Below are positions 8,706 through 18,242 of a stretch of 64,000 nucleotides of DNA, one piece after another. The notes beneath the pieces are model-generated. The model did not search any database. It saw only the letters and a program-made list of their open reading frames with translations, and was not told where the DNA came from. The position numbers and the translations under genes are program-made. Every line of letters begins with the position of its first letter. The stretch's first letter is position 1. This DNA is from Streptomyces deccanensis (GTDB lineage: Bacteria; Actinomycetota; Actinomycetes; Streptomycetales; Streptomycetaceae). The DNA is taken from assembly GCF_022385335.1 (NCBI RefSeq), contig NZ_CP092431.1:3596001-3660000 (forward strand). Direction: 5' to 3'.

Positions 8706-10178
8706 GTGACATTCACGCCGGAGGGCAGCGCGGCACCGACGGCACCACCCACGGGCCCGGGCCCCGCCGTGCCGTCTCAGGCCGCACCCGTACCGAGGGC
8801 CCCCGCGCCACCCCCGGCCCCGGACGGCGGGCCGCCGCGCCGGACCGCGTTCGCCGAGGGCGTGGACCAGTTGCGTGCCGCGGCGACGACCGAGCCCGGC
8901 CGGCTGCGCATCATCGGCGCCGTCCTCGCCCTCCTGGTCGTCGCGTTCGGCTCCGTCACCGCCTGGCAGATGAACGACCGCGCGGCCGCCGCCGACGACG
9001 TCCTCCACGGCAGCCAGCCGCTCAGCTCGGCCGCCGCCGAGATCTACAGTTCGCTGGCCGCCGCCAACACGGCGGCCTCCAGCGGGTTCCTCGCGGGCGG
9101 GCAGGAGACGGAGGAGTCCCGCAAGAAGTACGAGGCGGAGATCAAGGAGGCCGCCGACAGACTGGCGTTCGCCGCGTCGGCCTCGGAGCCCGGCTCGGAC
9201 TCCGAGAAGCGCGTCTCCGACCTGAACGCCCTGTTGCCCGAGTACAAGGGCCTGGTCGAGCGGGCCCGCGCCAACAACCGGCTGGGCTACCCCCTGGGCG
9301 GCGCCTATCTGCGCTACGCGAACGACAAGATGCAGGGCATGCTCGAAGAGGCGCAGAGCATCTACGACAACGAGAACCAGCGGCTCCGTGACGACTACGC
9401 GGACGCCACGGCCTATCCGTGGGCCGCGCTCGGTCTCGGCGTCCTCGCCATCAGCGGCCTCGTCTGGGCCCAGCGGCGCAACTACCGGCGGACGAACCGG
9501 GTGTTGAACCACGGCCTGGTCGCCGCGACGGCCGCCTCCACCGTCGTCCTGCTGTGGCTGGCCGGCGGCCACACCGTCGCCCGCGCCGGGCTGAACGACT
9601 CGTACGACAACGGCGTACGGTCCCTGACCGTGCTGAACGACGCGCGTATCGCCTCCCTCACGGCACGGGGCAACGAGAACCTGACGCTGATCAGCCGGGG
9701 TGCGGAGACCGTCGAGAACGCCAAGGGCGACGTCGTGGACAAGTACGACCTCCGCTTCGACACGAGCATGGCCACGCTGAAGAAGCAGCTGGCGGCCGCC
9801 GAGGATCTCGCCGACGACGCCAGCGGCGAGAAGCCCCTGAAAGCCGCCGGCGCCGGCATGGCCGAGTGGCTGACTCGGCACGGGAGCGCCCGCGACGCCG
9901 ACGAGAAGGGCGAATACAAGTGCGCCCTCAGCCAGGTGATCGGCGGCACCGCGACGACCGAGTGCCCGCAGGGCGACCAACCGACGGGCGAGTGCTTCGA
10001 CGAGGTCGACCAGAACCTGAACGCCGCGAGCAAGCACGAGAAGAGAGAGTTCGAGCTGGCGGCCGAGGGCGGCCGTGACGCGATGCTCGGGCTCCCCGTG
10101 GGGGCGGCCGTCCTGGCGGTGCTGGGCGCGGCCGGCGCGGTGCTGGGCATCGGACGCAGGCTTTCGGAGTACCGGTGA
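8706..10178 (+). CDS. glnX: four-helix membrane sensor protein, GlnX-like
   Basis: 490 residues; GTG 8706 is preceded by a strong GGGGGAGG site. A Pro/Ala-rich cytoplasmic N-terminus (1-50) is followed by a TM helix near 72-90, an extracytoplasmic helical domain (95-230), two TM helices near 237-255 and 265-285, a second extracytoplasmic helical domain (290-455) and a last TM near 462-482. This duplicated TM/helical-bundle layout next to a glutamate-type binding protein and a PknG kinase matches mycobacterial GlnX, which passes amino-acid availability from GlnH to PknG. The second outer domain has a Cys pattern (C-A-L-S...T-E-C...G-E-C) that may be disulfide bonded. Its stop overlaps the upstream-most possible start of glnH. 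Topology is seen; the function is inferred from the module. Confidence 0.8.
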   Translation: MTFTPEGSAAPTAPPTGPGPAVPSQAAPVPRAPAPPPAPDGGPPRRTAFAEGVDQLRAAATTEPGRLRIIGAVLALLVVAFGSVTAWQMNDRAAAADDVLHGSQPLSSAAAEIYSSLAAANTAASSGFLAGGQETEESRKKYEAEIKEAADRLAFAASASEPGSDSEKRVSDLNALLPEYKGLVERARANNRLGYPLGGAYLRYANDKMQGMLEEAQSIYDNENQRLRDDYADATAYPWAALGLGVLAISGLVWAQRRNYRRTNRVLNHGLVAATAASTVVLLWLAGGHTVARAGLNDSYDNGVRSLTVLNDARIASLTARGNENLTLISRGAETVENAKGDVVDKYDLRFDTSMATLKKQLAAAEDLADDASGEKPLKAAGAGMAEWLTRHGSARDADEKGEYKCALSQVIGGTATTECPQGDQPTGECFDEVDQNLNAASKHEKREFELAAEGGRDAMLGLPVGAAVLAVLGAAGAVLGIGRRLSEYR

Positions 10179-10213
10179 CGACGGCGGGAGGAGACTCGGT
10201 GGAAGGAGGAGCG

Positions 10214-11242
10214 ATGAATGCGATGCGACGCCTGCGAGCCGGCCTCAGGGGCTGGGGCGGCGTGGGCGCCATGGCGGTCCTCTGCGCCCTGACCCTGGTT
10301 TTCGCCCTGGTGCTCCCGGTGAAGGGCACGCGCGGCGACGTCACCACGGGCGGCCCGGGGGTTGCCCGGGGCGTCCAGGCGCGGGCGGACGAGAAGTGTG
10401 ACGACGCCACCTCCCAGGACCAGAGCCTGCGCCCCTCCAGGGACATGTCCGGCAGGACGATCGCCGAGATCGAGAAGCGTGGTTATCTGCGGATCGGCGT
10501 CGATCAGAACAGCTTCCGCTGGGGCTACCGCGACCCGAACAACACGGACGCGGACGCCGAGTTGGAGGGCTTCGACATCGACCTCGCGCACCGGATCGCC
10601 GAGGAGATCCTGGGCGACCGGACGAAGGTCCGCTTCCGGGCGGTGCCCACGAACCAGCGCGTCCACGCGATCCAGGAGAAGCAGGTCGACATGGTGGTCC
10701 GCACCATGACGATCAACTGTGAGCGGATGGGGAGCGTCGCCTTCTCCCAGCCGTACTTCAGGACCGGCCAGCAGTTGTTGGCGCCCAAGTCCTCGACGAT
10801 CAAGGGCTATGACAAGACGCTGGCGGGCAAGAAGATCTGTACGGCGGCCACTTCCACCGCGTTGAAGCGGCTGAAGGCCGACAAGGAGAAGGGAACCTCC
10901 GTCTCGTCCGCCGTCATCTACCCCCCGGTCCCCAATCAACTCGACTGCCTGGTCAGGCTCCAGCTCGGCGAGGTCGACGCCGTGGTCACCGACGGCGCCC
11001 TCGCCGCGAGCCAGGCGGCGCAGGACCCGACGGTCGCTCTCAAGGGCGCGCCGTTCACGACCGAGTACTACGGCGTGGCGATGCACCTGGACGCGGAGGA
11101 TCTGGTACGCCGGGTCAACCAGGTACTGGTGGACTATCTCAAGGACGGCTGGCAGGAGTCGTACACCAAGTGGCTGTCCGCCACGATGCCGGGGACTCCG
11201 GCGGACTCCCGGCCCCGGTCCCCCCAGCAGTACAGGGACTGA
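10214..11242 (+). CDS. glnH: amino-acid-binding protein (SBP_bac_3), GlnH-like
   Basis: 342 residues from ATG 10214, chosen because it has an AAGGAGGA ribosome site; a GTG at 10175 overlapping the glnX stop is an alternative. One N-terminal hydrophobic segment (about 13-35) serves as signal or anchor, without an obvious lipobox, unlike mycobacterial GlnH, which is a lipoprotein. The periplasmic-type domain starts RGYLRIGVDQNSFRWG, then ELEGFDIDLAHRIAEEI and DMVVRTMTINCERMGSVAFSQPY, the usual polar amino-acid-binding signature. No permease or ATPase genes accompany it, so it most likely senses aspartate/glutamate for the GlnX-PknG pathway rather than serving transport. Confidence 0.82.
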   Translation: MNAMRRLRAGLRGWGGVGAMAVLCALTLVFALVLPVKGTRGDVTTGGPGVARGVQARADEKCDDATSQDQSLRPSRDMSGRTIAEIEKRGYLRIGVDQNSFRWGYRDPNNTDADAELEGFDIDLAHRIAEEILGDRTKVRFRAVPTNQRVHAIQEKQVDMVVRTMTINCERMGSVAFSQPYFRTGQQLLAPKSSTIKGYDKTLAGKKICTAATSTALKRLKADKEKGTSVSSAVIYPPVPNQLDCLVRLQLGEVDAVVTDGALAASQAAQDPTVALKGAPFTTEYYGVAMHLDAEDLVRRVNQVLVDYLKDGWQESYTKWLSATMPGTPADSRPRSPQQYRD

Positions 11243-11323
11243 CGCACCGGGACCGACGTACGAGGACCGCATACAGAGGACCGCATTCAACTGACGGACA
11301 CCGACAGCAGCGAGAGGTGATCG

Positions 11324-12649
11324 ATGGGCGTCGCGGGATCCACCGGGCCGGTGATGGACCGGGACGAGGTGGACCGTGCGCTCGCGCGGCTCGGCGCGGA
11401 GCACGAGGCCATCGAGACCTCGCTGCTCGCCCTGCAGGACCACGCGGGCCGCAGGCTGCTCGAAGGCGCCGAGCTGACCGGCGTCACCAAGGAGCGCTGG
11501 ACCGCCGCGGACGCGTCGATCACGCTGCTGTGGGCGTACTTCGACGCGTACACGGACGCGTTGCACAGCGCCCGGGAGATCCGTTCGCGGCGCCGCTGGT
11601 CCAGCCGTGAGGACCTGGTGGAGCTGACCGAACTGCTGCGCGGCGAGGCGGTCACGGTCGCCGGCTCCGCGACGGCGATGGCGAACGCTCCGACGCTGCA
11701 GGGCACGACCCGCCTCAGCGAACAGTTCTCGCTGGCCACGCTGGTGGACCGGATGAACGACCTGTACGCGTCCTCGCTGGACATGGTCGTGGCCGCCGAC
11801 GCGGTGTGGTCCGCGCTGCCCGCCAGGATCGATCTCCTGGCCGCCGAGCTCCAGCGCACCCGTCAGCTCGCGCACTCCGTGGGCGTACGCCCCGGCGAGC
11901 ACCCGGCAGGCGACGACCTGGAGCGGATCACCCGTACCCTCACCCGGCTCCGTGAGCAGGTCGTCTCGGACCCGCTGGCCTTCTGGGTGCCCACGCCGGG
12001 CAGTTCGGCGCCCGGTGGCGGCCGCCCGGACACCTCCACGTACGACCGTGAGGCACGGGCCCTGGAGGACGTGCGGCGGGAGATCGACGCCGTGCTGACG
12101 GTCCGGCAGGACGCGGAGTCCCGGCTGGTGAAGCTGCGGGACGTCCTCAGCCGCGCTGACCGCACGCTCGCCGAGGCGCGCAGCGCGCGCGGTGAGGTGC
12201 TGGCGAAGATCGCCGCCACGGAGGTGCCCGTGGTGAGCGGCCCGCCGACGGTGCTGCAGGAGCAGTTGGCGATGGCGGCGGAGTACCGCAGACACGCGCA
12301 GTGGCACCGGCTCTCCCCGCTCCTGGAGTCCCTGGAGCAGAAGGCCGACGACGAACTGCTGCGGGCCCGCGAGTCGTTGACGGCGGTCACCGCGCCGCTG
12401 GCGGTCCGCGCGGAGCTGCGCGGCCGGCTCGACGCCTACAAGGCGAAGGTCGCCCGGCACGGCTTCGCGGAGGACGCGCTGCTGGTCGAGCGGTACGACG
12501 CGGCGCGCCGCATGCTGTGGAGCGCCCCCTGTGATCTGCGCGTCGCGGAGATGGCGGTGCTGCGCTACCAGCAGGCGGCCGCCGAAGTGCTGGGCCAGTC
12601 GGTGCCGGCCCAGCGTGCGCCCCAGGACCGGAGGGAGGAGCAGTCGTGA
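11324..12649 (+). CDS. conserved helical protein of the PknG module, function unknown
   Basis: 441 residues; ATG 11324 has a GAGAGGTG site. No signal peptide or membrane segment is visible. The sequence is almost all helical, with long Ala/Leu/Arg/Glu stretches that look like coiled coils (for example residues about 240-300 and 320-400). I do not recognise a named domain. It sits between glnH and the kinase gene and overlaps the latter by 4 bp (GTGA), so it should be co-translated with the kinase. This position suggests a scaffold or a partner that links the membrane sensor to the kinase; that is inference only. Confidence 0.75.
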   Translation: MGVAGSTGPVMDRDEVDRALARLGAEHEAIETSLLALQDHAGRRLLEGAELTGVTKERWTAADASITLLWAYFDAYTDALHSAREIRSRRRWSSREDLVELTELLRGEAVTVAGSATAMANAPTLQGTTRLSEQFSLATLVDRMNDLYASSLDMVVAADAVWSALPARIDLLAAELQRTRQLAHSVGVRPGEHPAGDDLERITRTLTRLREQVVSDPLAFWVPTPGSSAPGGGRPDTSTYDREARALEDVRREIDAVLTVRQDAESRLVKLRDVLSRADRTLAEARSARGEVLAKIAATEVPVVSGPPTVLQEQLAMAAEYRRHAQWHRLSPLLESLEQKADDELLRARESLTAVTAPLAVRAELRGRLDAYKAKVARHGFAEDALLVERYDAARRMLWSAPCDLRVAEMAVLRYQQAAAEVLGQSVPAQRAPQDRREEQS

Positions 12650-15249
12650 GTCAGACGGAGGAGAGCCCGGCGGGCGAGGAGACGGCACGGCAGTCGTGCC
12701 AGCGGCCCGGTTGCTCGGGTTCGTACGAGGACGTGGGCGGCGGCGAGCTGTACTGCGACGAGTGCGGTCTGGCGCCGGTCGTCTCGGCGAGCGGCATGGT
12801 CAACTCGCCGCCCACCGGCATCACCGGGGGCGGGCGGGGCTCGCGCGGCTCCGGTTCCAGCAGTTCGCGCTCCTCGCGGACGTCCGGGCGCTCCTCGCAG
12901 TCCCGGCGTTCTGTCTCGGGCCGGCTCTCACGTGCCCTGTCGGGCCGGTCGACGGGCCGCTCGGTGTCGGTGCGCAGCTCCGGCAAGACCGCCAGTTCCT
13001 CGGGGCGGGCGCGGCTCGGTGTCGGGCTCGTCCAGGTCCCGGACGTGCCGCGCCCTGACCCGCGCTCGATGGTCCTGGAGACCGCCGAGGTGCCCGAGCG
13101 GAAGCGGTTCTGCTCGCGTTCCGACTGCGGGGCACCGGTCGGGCGGGCGCGCGGGGAGCGGCCGGGACGCACGGAGGGCTTCTGCACCAAGTGCGGCCAC
13201 CCGTACTCCTTCGTGCCGAAGCTGCACTCGGGCGACATCGTGCGCGGCCAGTACGAGGTCGTGGGCTGTCTGGCGCACGGCGGGCTGGGCTGGATCTACC
13301 TGGCGATAGACCGGGCGGTGTCGGACCGCTGGGTCGTGCTGAAGGGTCTGCTGGACACCGGCGACCAGGACGCGATGGCCGCCGCGATCTCCGAGCGCCG
13401 CTTCCTCGCCGAGATCGAGCACTCCAACATCGTCCGCATCTACAACTTCGTCGAGCACCTCGACCAGCGCACCGGTTCGCTGGACGGGTACATCGTCATG
13501 GAGTACGTGGGCGGCAAGTCGCTGAAGGAGATCGCCAACGGCCGCCGCACGCCGGACGGGCGCCGCGATCCGCTGCCGGTGGAGCAGGCGTGCGCGTACG
13601 GCATCGAGGCGCTGGAGGCGCTCGGTCACCTCCACAGCCGCAACCTGCTGTACTGCGACTTCAAGGTCGACAACGCGATCCAGACCGAGGACCAGCTCAA
13701 GCTGATCGACATGGGCGCGGTCCGCAGGATGGACGACGACGAGTCCGCCATCTACGGCACCGTCGGCTACCAGGCCCCCGAGGTCGCCGACGTGGGCCCG
13801 TCGGTCGCCTCCGACCTCTACACGGTCGCCCGGACGCTCGCGGTGCTCACCTTCGACTTCCAGGGCTACACGAACGTGTTCGTGGACTCCCTGCCCGACC
13901 CGGACAACATCGAGGTCTTCCGCCAGTACGAGTCCTTCTACCGGCTGCTGGTACGTGCCACCGACCCCGACCCGGCCCGACGGTTCGCCTCCGCGCAGGA
14001 GATGTCGGAGCAGTTGACGGGCGTGCTGCGGGAGGTCGTCTCGCTGCAGACGGGCCGGGCCCGTCCCGCCCTGTCGACGATCTTCGGGCCCGAGGTGAAG
14101 GTCACGGACACCGAGCTGTTCGCGAAGCTGGACGGGGACGTGTCCCGGCTGGGCACGCGCCGCGACAAGCCGGCCGCCAGGAACGGTGGTTCGCCTTCCG
14201 GTTCGCCTTCCGGTACGCCCGCCCTGCTGACCGCCGGCGCCGCCGTCCCCGCCCCCCGGCTCACCCGGCAGCTCGACACCGCCGCCGCGGCCCTCGCGCT
14301 GCCCGTGCCGCGCGTGGACCCGGGTGACCCCAACGCCGGATTCCTGGCGGGGCTGATGACCTCCGCGCCGACCGAGCTGATCACGGCGCTGCACGCGGCC
14401 CCCAGCGGCTCGCTGGAGCTGCGGCTGCGCGAGCTGCGGGCCCGCCTGGAGATGGCCGAGTTCACCATCGCCCTGGCCACCCTGGACGCCCTGGAACGGG
14501 ACCACCCCGACGACTGGCGGGTGGTCTGGTACCGGGGAGTGGCCGCGCTCGCCACCGGCGACCACGAGAACGCCGCGCTGTCCTTCGACGCGATCTACGA
14601 CGCCTTCCCGGGCGAGCCGGCCCCCAAGCTGGCCCTCGGCCTGTGCGCCGAGGTGCTGGGGCAGCTGGACAACGCCGCCGAGTACTACCGCCTGGTGTGG
14701 ACGACCGACCCCAGCTTCGTCAGCGCCGCGTTCGGGCTCGCCCGGGTGCGGCTGACCGCCGGGGACCGGCAGAACGCCGTCCGGACCCTGGAGTCCGTAC
14801 CGGAGGCGTCGATCCACTACACCGCCGCCCGGGTCGCCGCCGTACGGGCCCGGCTCAGACACCGTACGGAGGCGACGCTCGGAGCCGTGTCGGCGCCGCC
14901 CTCGACCGGGACCGCCGAAACCACGCCGGACGCCCCGTTCCTGGACGATCTGACCGCGGCCGCCGGGCAGATCGAGGCGCTCGGCGGGTACGGTCTGGAC
15001 GCGGTGCGCCGTGAGCAGTTGTCCACAGAGGTCCTCGGCTGCGCCCTGGACTGGGTACTCTCCGGGAGCCAGGGTGCCGCGCCCCCGGCCGGCGAGCGGG
15101 TGCTGCTCGGCAGCACGCTGGACGAGCGCGGCCTCCGCTTCGGACTGGAGCGGTCGTACCGCACACTGGCCCGGCTCGCCCAAGGCGGCGAGGAGAGGAT
15201 CGACCTGGTGGAACGTGCCAACCGTTACCGCCCCCGGACGTGGGTGTAG
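12646..15249 (+). CDS. pknG: PknG-like serine/threonine protein kinase
   Basis: 867 residues with a GTG start coupled to the upstream gene. Order: a first zinc ribbon (Cys 18, 23, 37, 40); a Ser/Arg-rich disordered stretch (60-125); a second, rubredoxin-like cluster (Cys 156, 161, 180, 183); kinase domain from about 203 with CLAHGGLGWIYLA, VVLK (Lys233), catalytic loop YCDFKVDN (Asp338) and DMG (Asp355); Pro/Ala linker; TPR region (about 560-760). This is the PknG architecture. The kinase has the same unusual features as M. tuberculosis PknG: no HRD arginine (YCD instead) and DMG for DFG. In mycobacteria PknG phosphorylates the FHA protein GarA/OdhI to adjust 2-oxoglutarate metabolism. Here a separate FHA protein and a PP2C lie downstream. 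The first zinc ribbon is an addition relative to the mycobacterial enzyme. Confidence 0.93.
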   Translation: MSQTEESPAGEETARQSCQRPGCSGSYEDVGGGELYCDECGLAPVVSASGMVNSPPTGITGGGRGSRGSGSSSSRSSRTSGRSSQSRRSVSGRLSRALSGRSTGRSVSVRSSGKTASSSGRARLGVGLVQVPDVPRPDPRSMVLETAEVPERKRFCSRSDCGAPVGRARGERPGRTEGFCTKCGHPYSFVPKLHSGDIVRGQYEVVGCLAHGGLGWIYLAIDRAVSDRWVVLKGLLDTGDQDAMAAAISERRFLAEIEHSNIVRIYNFVEHLDQRTGSLDGYIVMEYVGGKSLKEIANGRRTPDGRRDPLPVEQACAYGIEALEALGHLHSRNLLYCDFKVDNAIQTEDQLKLIDMGAVRRMDDDESAIYGTVGYQAPEVADVGPSVASDLYTVARTLAVLTFDFQGYTNVFVDSLPDPDNIEVFRQYESFYRLLVRATDPDPARRFASAQEMSEQLTGVLREVVSLQTGRARPALSTIFGPEVKVTDTELFAKLDGDVSRLGTRRDKPAARNGGSPSGSPSGTPALLTAGAAVPAPRLTRQLDTAAAALALPVPRVDPGDPNAGFLAGLMTSAPTELITALHAAPSGSLELRLRELRARLEMAEFTIALATLDALERDHPDDWRVVWYRGVAALATGDHENAALSFDAIYDAFPGEPAPKLALGLCAEVLGQLDNAAEYYRLVWTTDPSFVSAAFGLARVRLTAGDRQNAVRTLESVPEASIHYTAARVAAVRARLRHRTEATLGAVSAPPSTGTAETTPDAPFLDDLTAAAGQIEALGGYGLDAVRREQLSTEVLGCALDWVLSGSQGAAPPAGERVLLGSTLDERGLRFGLERSYRTLARLAQGGEERIDLVERANRYRPRTWV

Positions 15250-15252
15250 TTG

Positions 15253-16569
15253 ATGTCCCAGATGCCCCAGCCGACCGCGCTGACGAAGTGCCCGATCTGC
15301 GAGTGGCCCCTCGCCTCGGACGACCGCTTCTGCGGTGCGTGCGGCCATGACCTCTCGGCGGTCCCCGCACCGCCGGAGGACCACCCGACGCTCACCATGA
15401 ACGGGACGGCGGGCGACCCGCCCGACGCGGCGTCGCCCGTGGACTGGCCGCTCGCCTCCCCGCCCAGCTCCGACACGCCCCCGCCGGTGGTCCGCCCCAC
15501 CGACATCCCGGGCACCGACTCCGGCGGCGGCGAACTGCCCGGACCGGGGCGGGGCGTACGGTTCGACCGGCCCCGCGAGCCCGACGAGTACCCGCTGGCC
15601 GCGCCCCAGCCACCGGACCCGCGCACCACCGACCTCGCCACCCCTCCGGCCGGGACGAAGGTGTGCGTGGCCTGCCGCGCGGGCCATGTCGACCGGGACG
15701 GCTACTGCGAGAACTGCGGGCACGCCCAGCCCCGCGAACGCGACCACATGGAACTGGAGTTGGGCGCCGTCGCCGCCGTCAGCGACCGGGGCCTGCGCCA
15801 CCACCGCAACGAGGACGCGTTCGCGATCTCCTCGACCGCGCTGCCCGACGGCTCCCCCGCGGTCGTCGCGATCGTCTGCGACGGCGTGTCCTCCGCGACC
15901 CGCCCCGACGACGCCTCCCTCGCCGCGGCCCGCGCCGCCAACGAGACGGTCCTGGACTCGCTGCCGCGCGGCACCCACCCGCAGCAGGCCATGCACGACG
16001 CGATCATCGCCGCCGCGAGCGCCGTCAACGCCCTGGCGGAGGAGCCCGAGACGGCCCAGGAACACGCCCCGCACCAGAACGCGCCGGCGTGCACCATCGT
16101 CGGCTCGATCGTCACCCCGACCCTCCTCGTCGTCGGCTGGGTCGGCGACAGCCGCGCCTACTGGGTACCGGTGGACCGCGGCGCGCCCCCCGCCCGGCTC
16201 ACCGAGGACGACTCGTGGGCGGCACAGATGGTGTCCGCGGGACTGATGAACGAGGCCGAGGCCTACGCCGACGAGCGCGCCCACGCGATCACCGGCTGGC
16301 TCGGCGCGGACGCGTACGAACTGGAGCCGCACACCGCTTCCTTCAAGCCGGACCGGCCGGGTGTAGTGGTGGTGTGCACCGACGGACTGTGGAACTACGC
16401 GGAGGCCGCCGAGGACATGGCCGAGGCCGTGCCCCTGGACGCGGCCGAGCGACCGTTGCACTGCGCGCAGGTCCTGGTCGGCCACGCCCTCGACGGAGGT
16501 GGCCACGACAACGTAACAGTGGCGATCCTGCCGTTCCCGGCCCCGCCTCAGGGGGCAGGATCGGCCTGA
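15253..16569 (+). CDS. PP2C-type Ser/Thr phosphatase with two N-terminal zinc ribbons
   Basis: 438 residues from ATG 15253; TTG 15250 is a possible in-frame start that abuts the kinase stop. Residues 13-30 hold Cys 13, 16, 27, 30 and residues 138-155 hold Cys 138, 141, 152, 155, two double-CxxC ribbons joined by a Pro/Asp-rich linker. The catalytic PPM domain follows from about 165: VAAVSDRGLRHHRNEDAF (metal Asp188), VAIVCDGVSS (Asp210), VGDSRAYWV and HDNVTVAILP at the end. It is placed directly after the kinase and probably reverses PknG phosphorylation or acts on the FHA protein. The ribbon domains may tether it to the kinase or to a common partner. Confidence 0.9.
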   Translation: MSQMPQPTALTKCPICEWPLASDDRFCGACGHDLSAVPAPPEDHPTLTMNGTAGDPPDAASPVDWPLASPPSSDTPPPVVRPTDIPGTDSGGGELPGPGRGVRFDRPREPDEYPLAAPQPPDPRTTDLATPPAGTKVCVACRAGHVDRDGYCENCGHAQPRERDHMELELGAVAAVSDRGLRHHRNEDAFAISSTALPDGSPAVVAIVCDGVSSATRPDDASLAAARAANETVLDSLPRGTHPQQAMHDAIIAAASAVNALAEEPETAQEHAPHQNAPACTIVGSIVTPTLLVVGWVGDSRAYWVPVDRGAPPARLTEDDSWAAQMVSAGLMNEAEAYADERAHAITGWLGADAYELEPHTASFKPDRPGVVVVCTDGLWNYAEAAEDMAEAVPLDAAERPLHCAQVLVGHALDGGGHDNVTVAILPFPAPPQGAGSA

Positions 16570-16750
16570 GGATGCTCGCGGGCCGGGTGCTCACGAGCCA
16601 GGCGCTCGTGGGACGGGTGCACGCGGGCGCCTCGGCGGCCGGACGGGAAGGCCGACGGACCGGAGGGGACCGGTCCGGGACGGGCACGACAGTCATCACC
16701 CCACGTGCCGTGGGGCCATCAGTGGGGCTGCTAGGGGGATCTGAGTAGGC

Positions 16751-18097
16751 ATGGCCAATTTCTCGAAGTCGAACGTGCCGCAGTTCTCGGTCGAGGTGTA
16801 CCAGAACGAGTACCTGCCCGAGGGCGGCCGTGAGGTGAACGCCATCGTGACGGTCAGCGCGACCGGCGGAGGTACCATCGGCAGCGCGGTCGCCGCGCCG
16901 CACCTGTACTCGCCCGGTCAGGGCCCGTCCGCCGCCGTGGCGCTCATGGTCGACTGCTCGGGGTCGATGGACTACCCGCCGACCAAGATGCGCAACGCCC
17001 GCGACGCGACGGCCGCCGCGATCGACACCCTGCGCGACGGCGTCCACTTCGCCGTGATCGACGGCACCCACGTGGCCCGGGAGGTCTATCCCGGCGGGGG
17101 CCGGCTGGCGGTCGCCGACTCCGCCACCCGGGAGCAGGCCAAGCAGGCGCTGCGCAGGCTCAGCGCGGGCGGCGGCACCGCCATCGGCACCTGGCTGAAG
17201 CTCGCCGACCGGCTGCTCGCCTCGGCGGACGTCGCCATCCGCCACGGCATCCTGCTCACCGACGGCCGCAACGAGCACGAGTCCCCCGAGGACCTGAAGG
17301 CCGCGCTGGACGCCTGTGCCGGACGGTTCACGTGTGACGCGCGTGGAGTGGGCACCGACTGGGAGGTGAAGGAGGTCACGGGCATCGCCTCCGCGCTGCT
17401 CGGCACCGCCGACATCGTCGCCGACCCGGCCGCTCTGTCCGCCGACTTCACCCAGATGATGGAGACGGCCATGGGCAAGGAGGTCGCGGACGTCGCGCTG
17501 CGGCTGTGGACCCCGGTCGGCACGCGGATCAAGTTCGTGAAGCAAGTGGCGCCCACGGTCGAGGAGTTGACCGACCGTCGCACCGAGGCCGGACCGCGCG
17601 CCGGGGACTACCCGACCGGCTCGTGGGGGGACGAGTCCCGCGACTACCACGTGTGCGTCGAGGTCCCGGCCGCGAACCTCGGCCAGGAGATGTTGGCCGC
17701 CCGGGTCTCCCTCGTCATCCCGCAGCCCGACGGCACCGCGCAGAACCTCGGCGCCCAAGGTCTGGTGAAGGCCGTGTGGACCGACGACATGGTCGCGTCC
17801 ACGTCGATCAATCCCCAGGTCGCGCACTACACAGGTCAGGCCGAACTGGCACAAGTCATCCAGCAGGGTTTGGACGCCCGCAAATCCGGAGATTTCGACG
17901 GAGCAACGGCCAAGCTCGGCCGGGCCGTTCAGCTCGCCAGCGCCTCGGGGAACGCCGATACTGCGAAACTGCTTGCGAAGGTGGTGGACGTGGTCGACGC
18001 GGCGACAGGTACTGTGCGACTGAAGGCGAAGGTCACGGAGGCCGACGAGATGACTCTCGAGACTCGGTCGACAAAGACTGTTCGTGTAAAGAAGTAG
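16751..18097 (+). CDS. VWA-domain protein of the PknG module
   Basis: 448 residues, cytosolic, without a signal peptide. The VWA domain occupies about 60-240; the MIDAS motif is Asp68-Cys-Ser70-Gly-Ser72, with later metal-site residues in GGGTAIGTWL and the LLTDGRNEHE strand. The C-terminal half (about 250-448) contains a beta-rich part and a helical tail. VWA proteins encoded with FHA proteins, kinases and phosphatases commonly act as metal-dependent protein-interaction hubs. The separation from the phosphatase gene is 181 bp, so a separate promoter is possible. Target unknown. Confidence 0.87.
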   Translation: MANFSKSNVPQFSVEVYQNEYLPEGGREVNAIVTVSATGGGTIGSAVAAPHLYSPGQGPSAAVALMVDCSGSMDYPPTKMRNARDATAAAIDTLRDGVHFAVIDGTHVAREVYPGGGRLAVADSATREQAKQALRRLSAGGGTAIGTWLKLADRLLASADVAIRHGILLTDGRNEHESPEDLKAALDACAGRFTCDARGVGTDWEVKEVTGIASALLGTADIVADPAALSADFTQMMETAMGKEVADVALRLWTPVGTRIKFVKQVAPTVEELTDRRTEAGPRAGDYPTGSWGDESRDYHVCVEVPAANLGQEMLAARVSLVIPQPDGTAQNLGAQGLVKAVWTDDMVASTSINPQVAHYTGQAELAQVIQQGLDARKSGDFDGATAKLGRAVQLASASGNADTAKLLAKVVDVVDAATGTVRLKAKVTEADEMTLETRSTKTVRVKK

Positions 18098-18242
18098 CTG
18101 TAAGCAAACAGGAAACACCCGGAAACACCGCTGCACAGAGCCTGGCTCCCCCACCGGGGATCCGGACGGAAGCGGCCACACCGGCCCGTCGCGGCCACAG
18201 GAACCGGCCGTGAGGCCGGAAAGGAGAGGGGGAAGCGCCGAC

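Noticed and set aside
9482-12688. A 1068-residue open frame on the - strand over glnX/glnH and the next gene
   Set aside because: It mirrors the G/C third-position phase of real + strand genes with clear domains; translation is Arg/Gly/Val-rich without motifs.
12928-16506. A 1192-residue open frame on the - strand opposite the PknG and PP2C genes
   Set aside because: Same mirror effect; the + strand proteins have intact kinase and phosphatase motifs.
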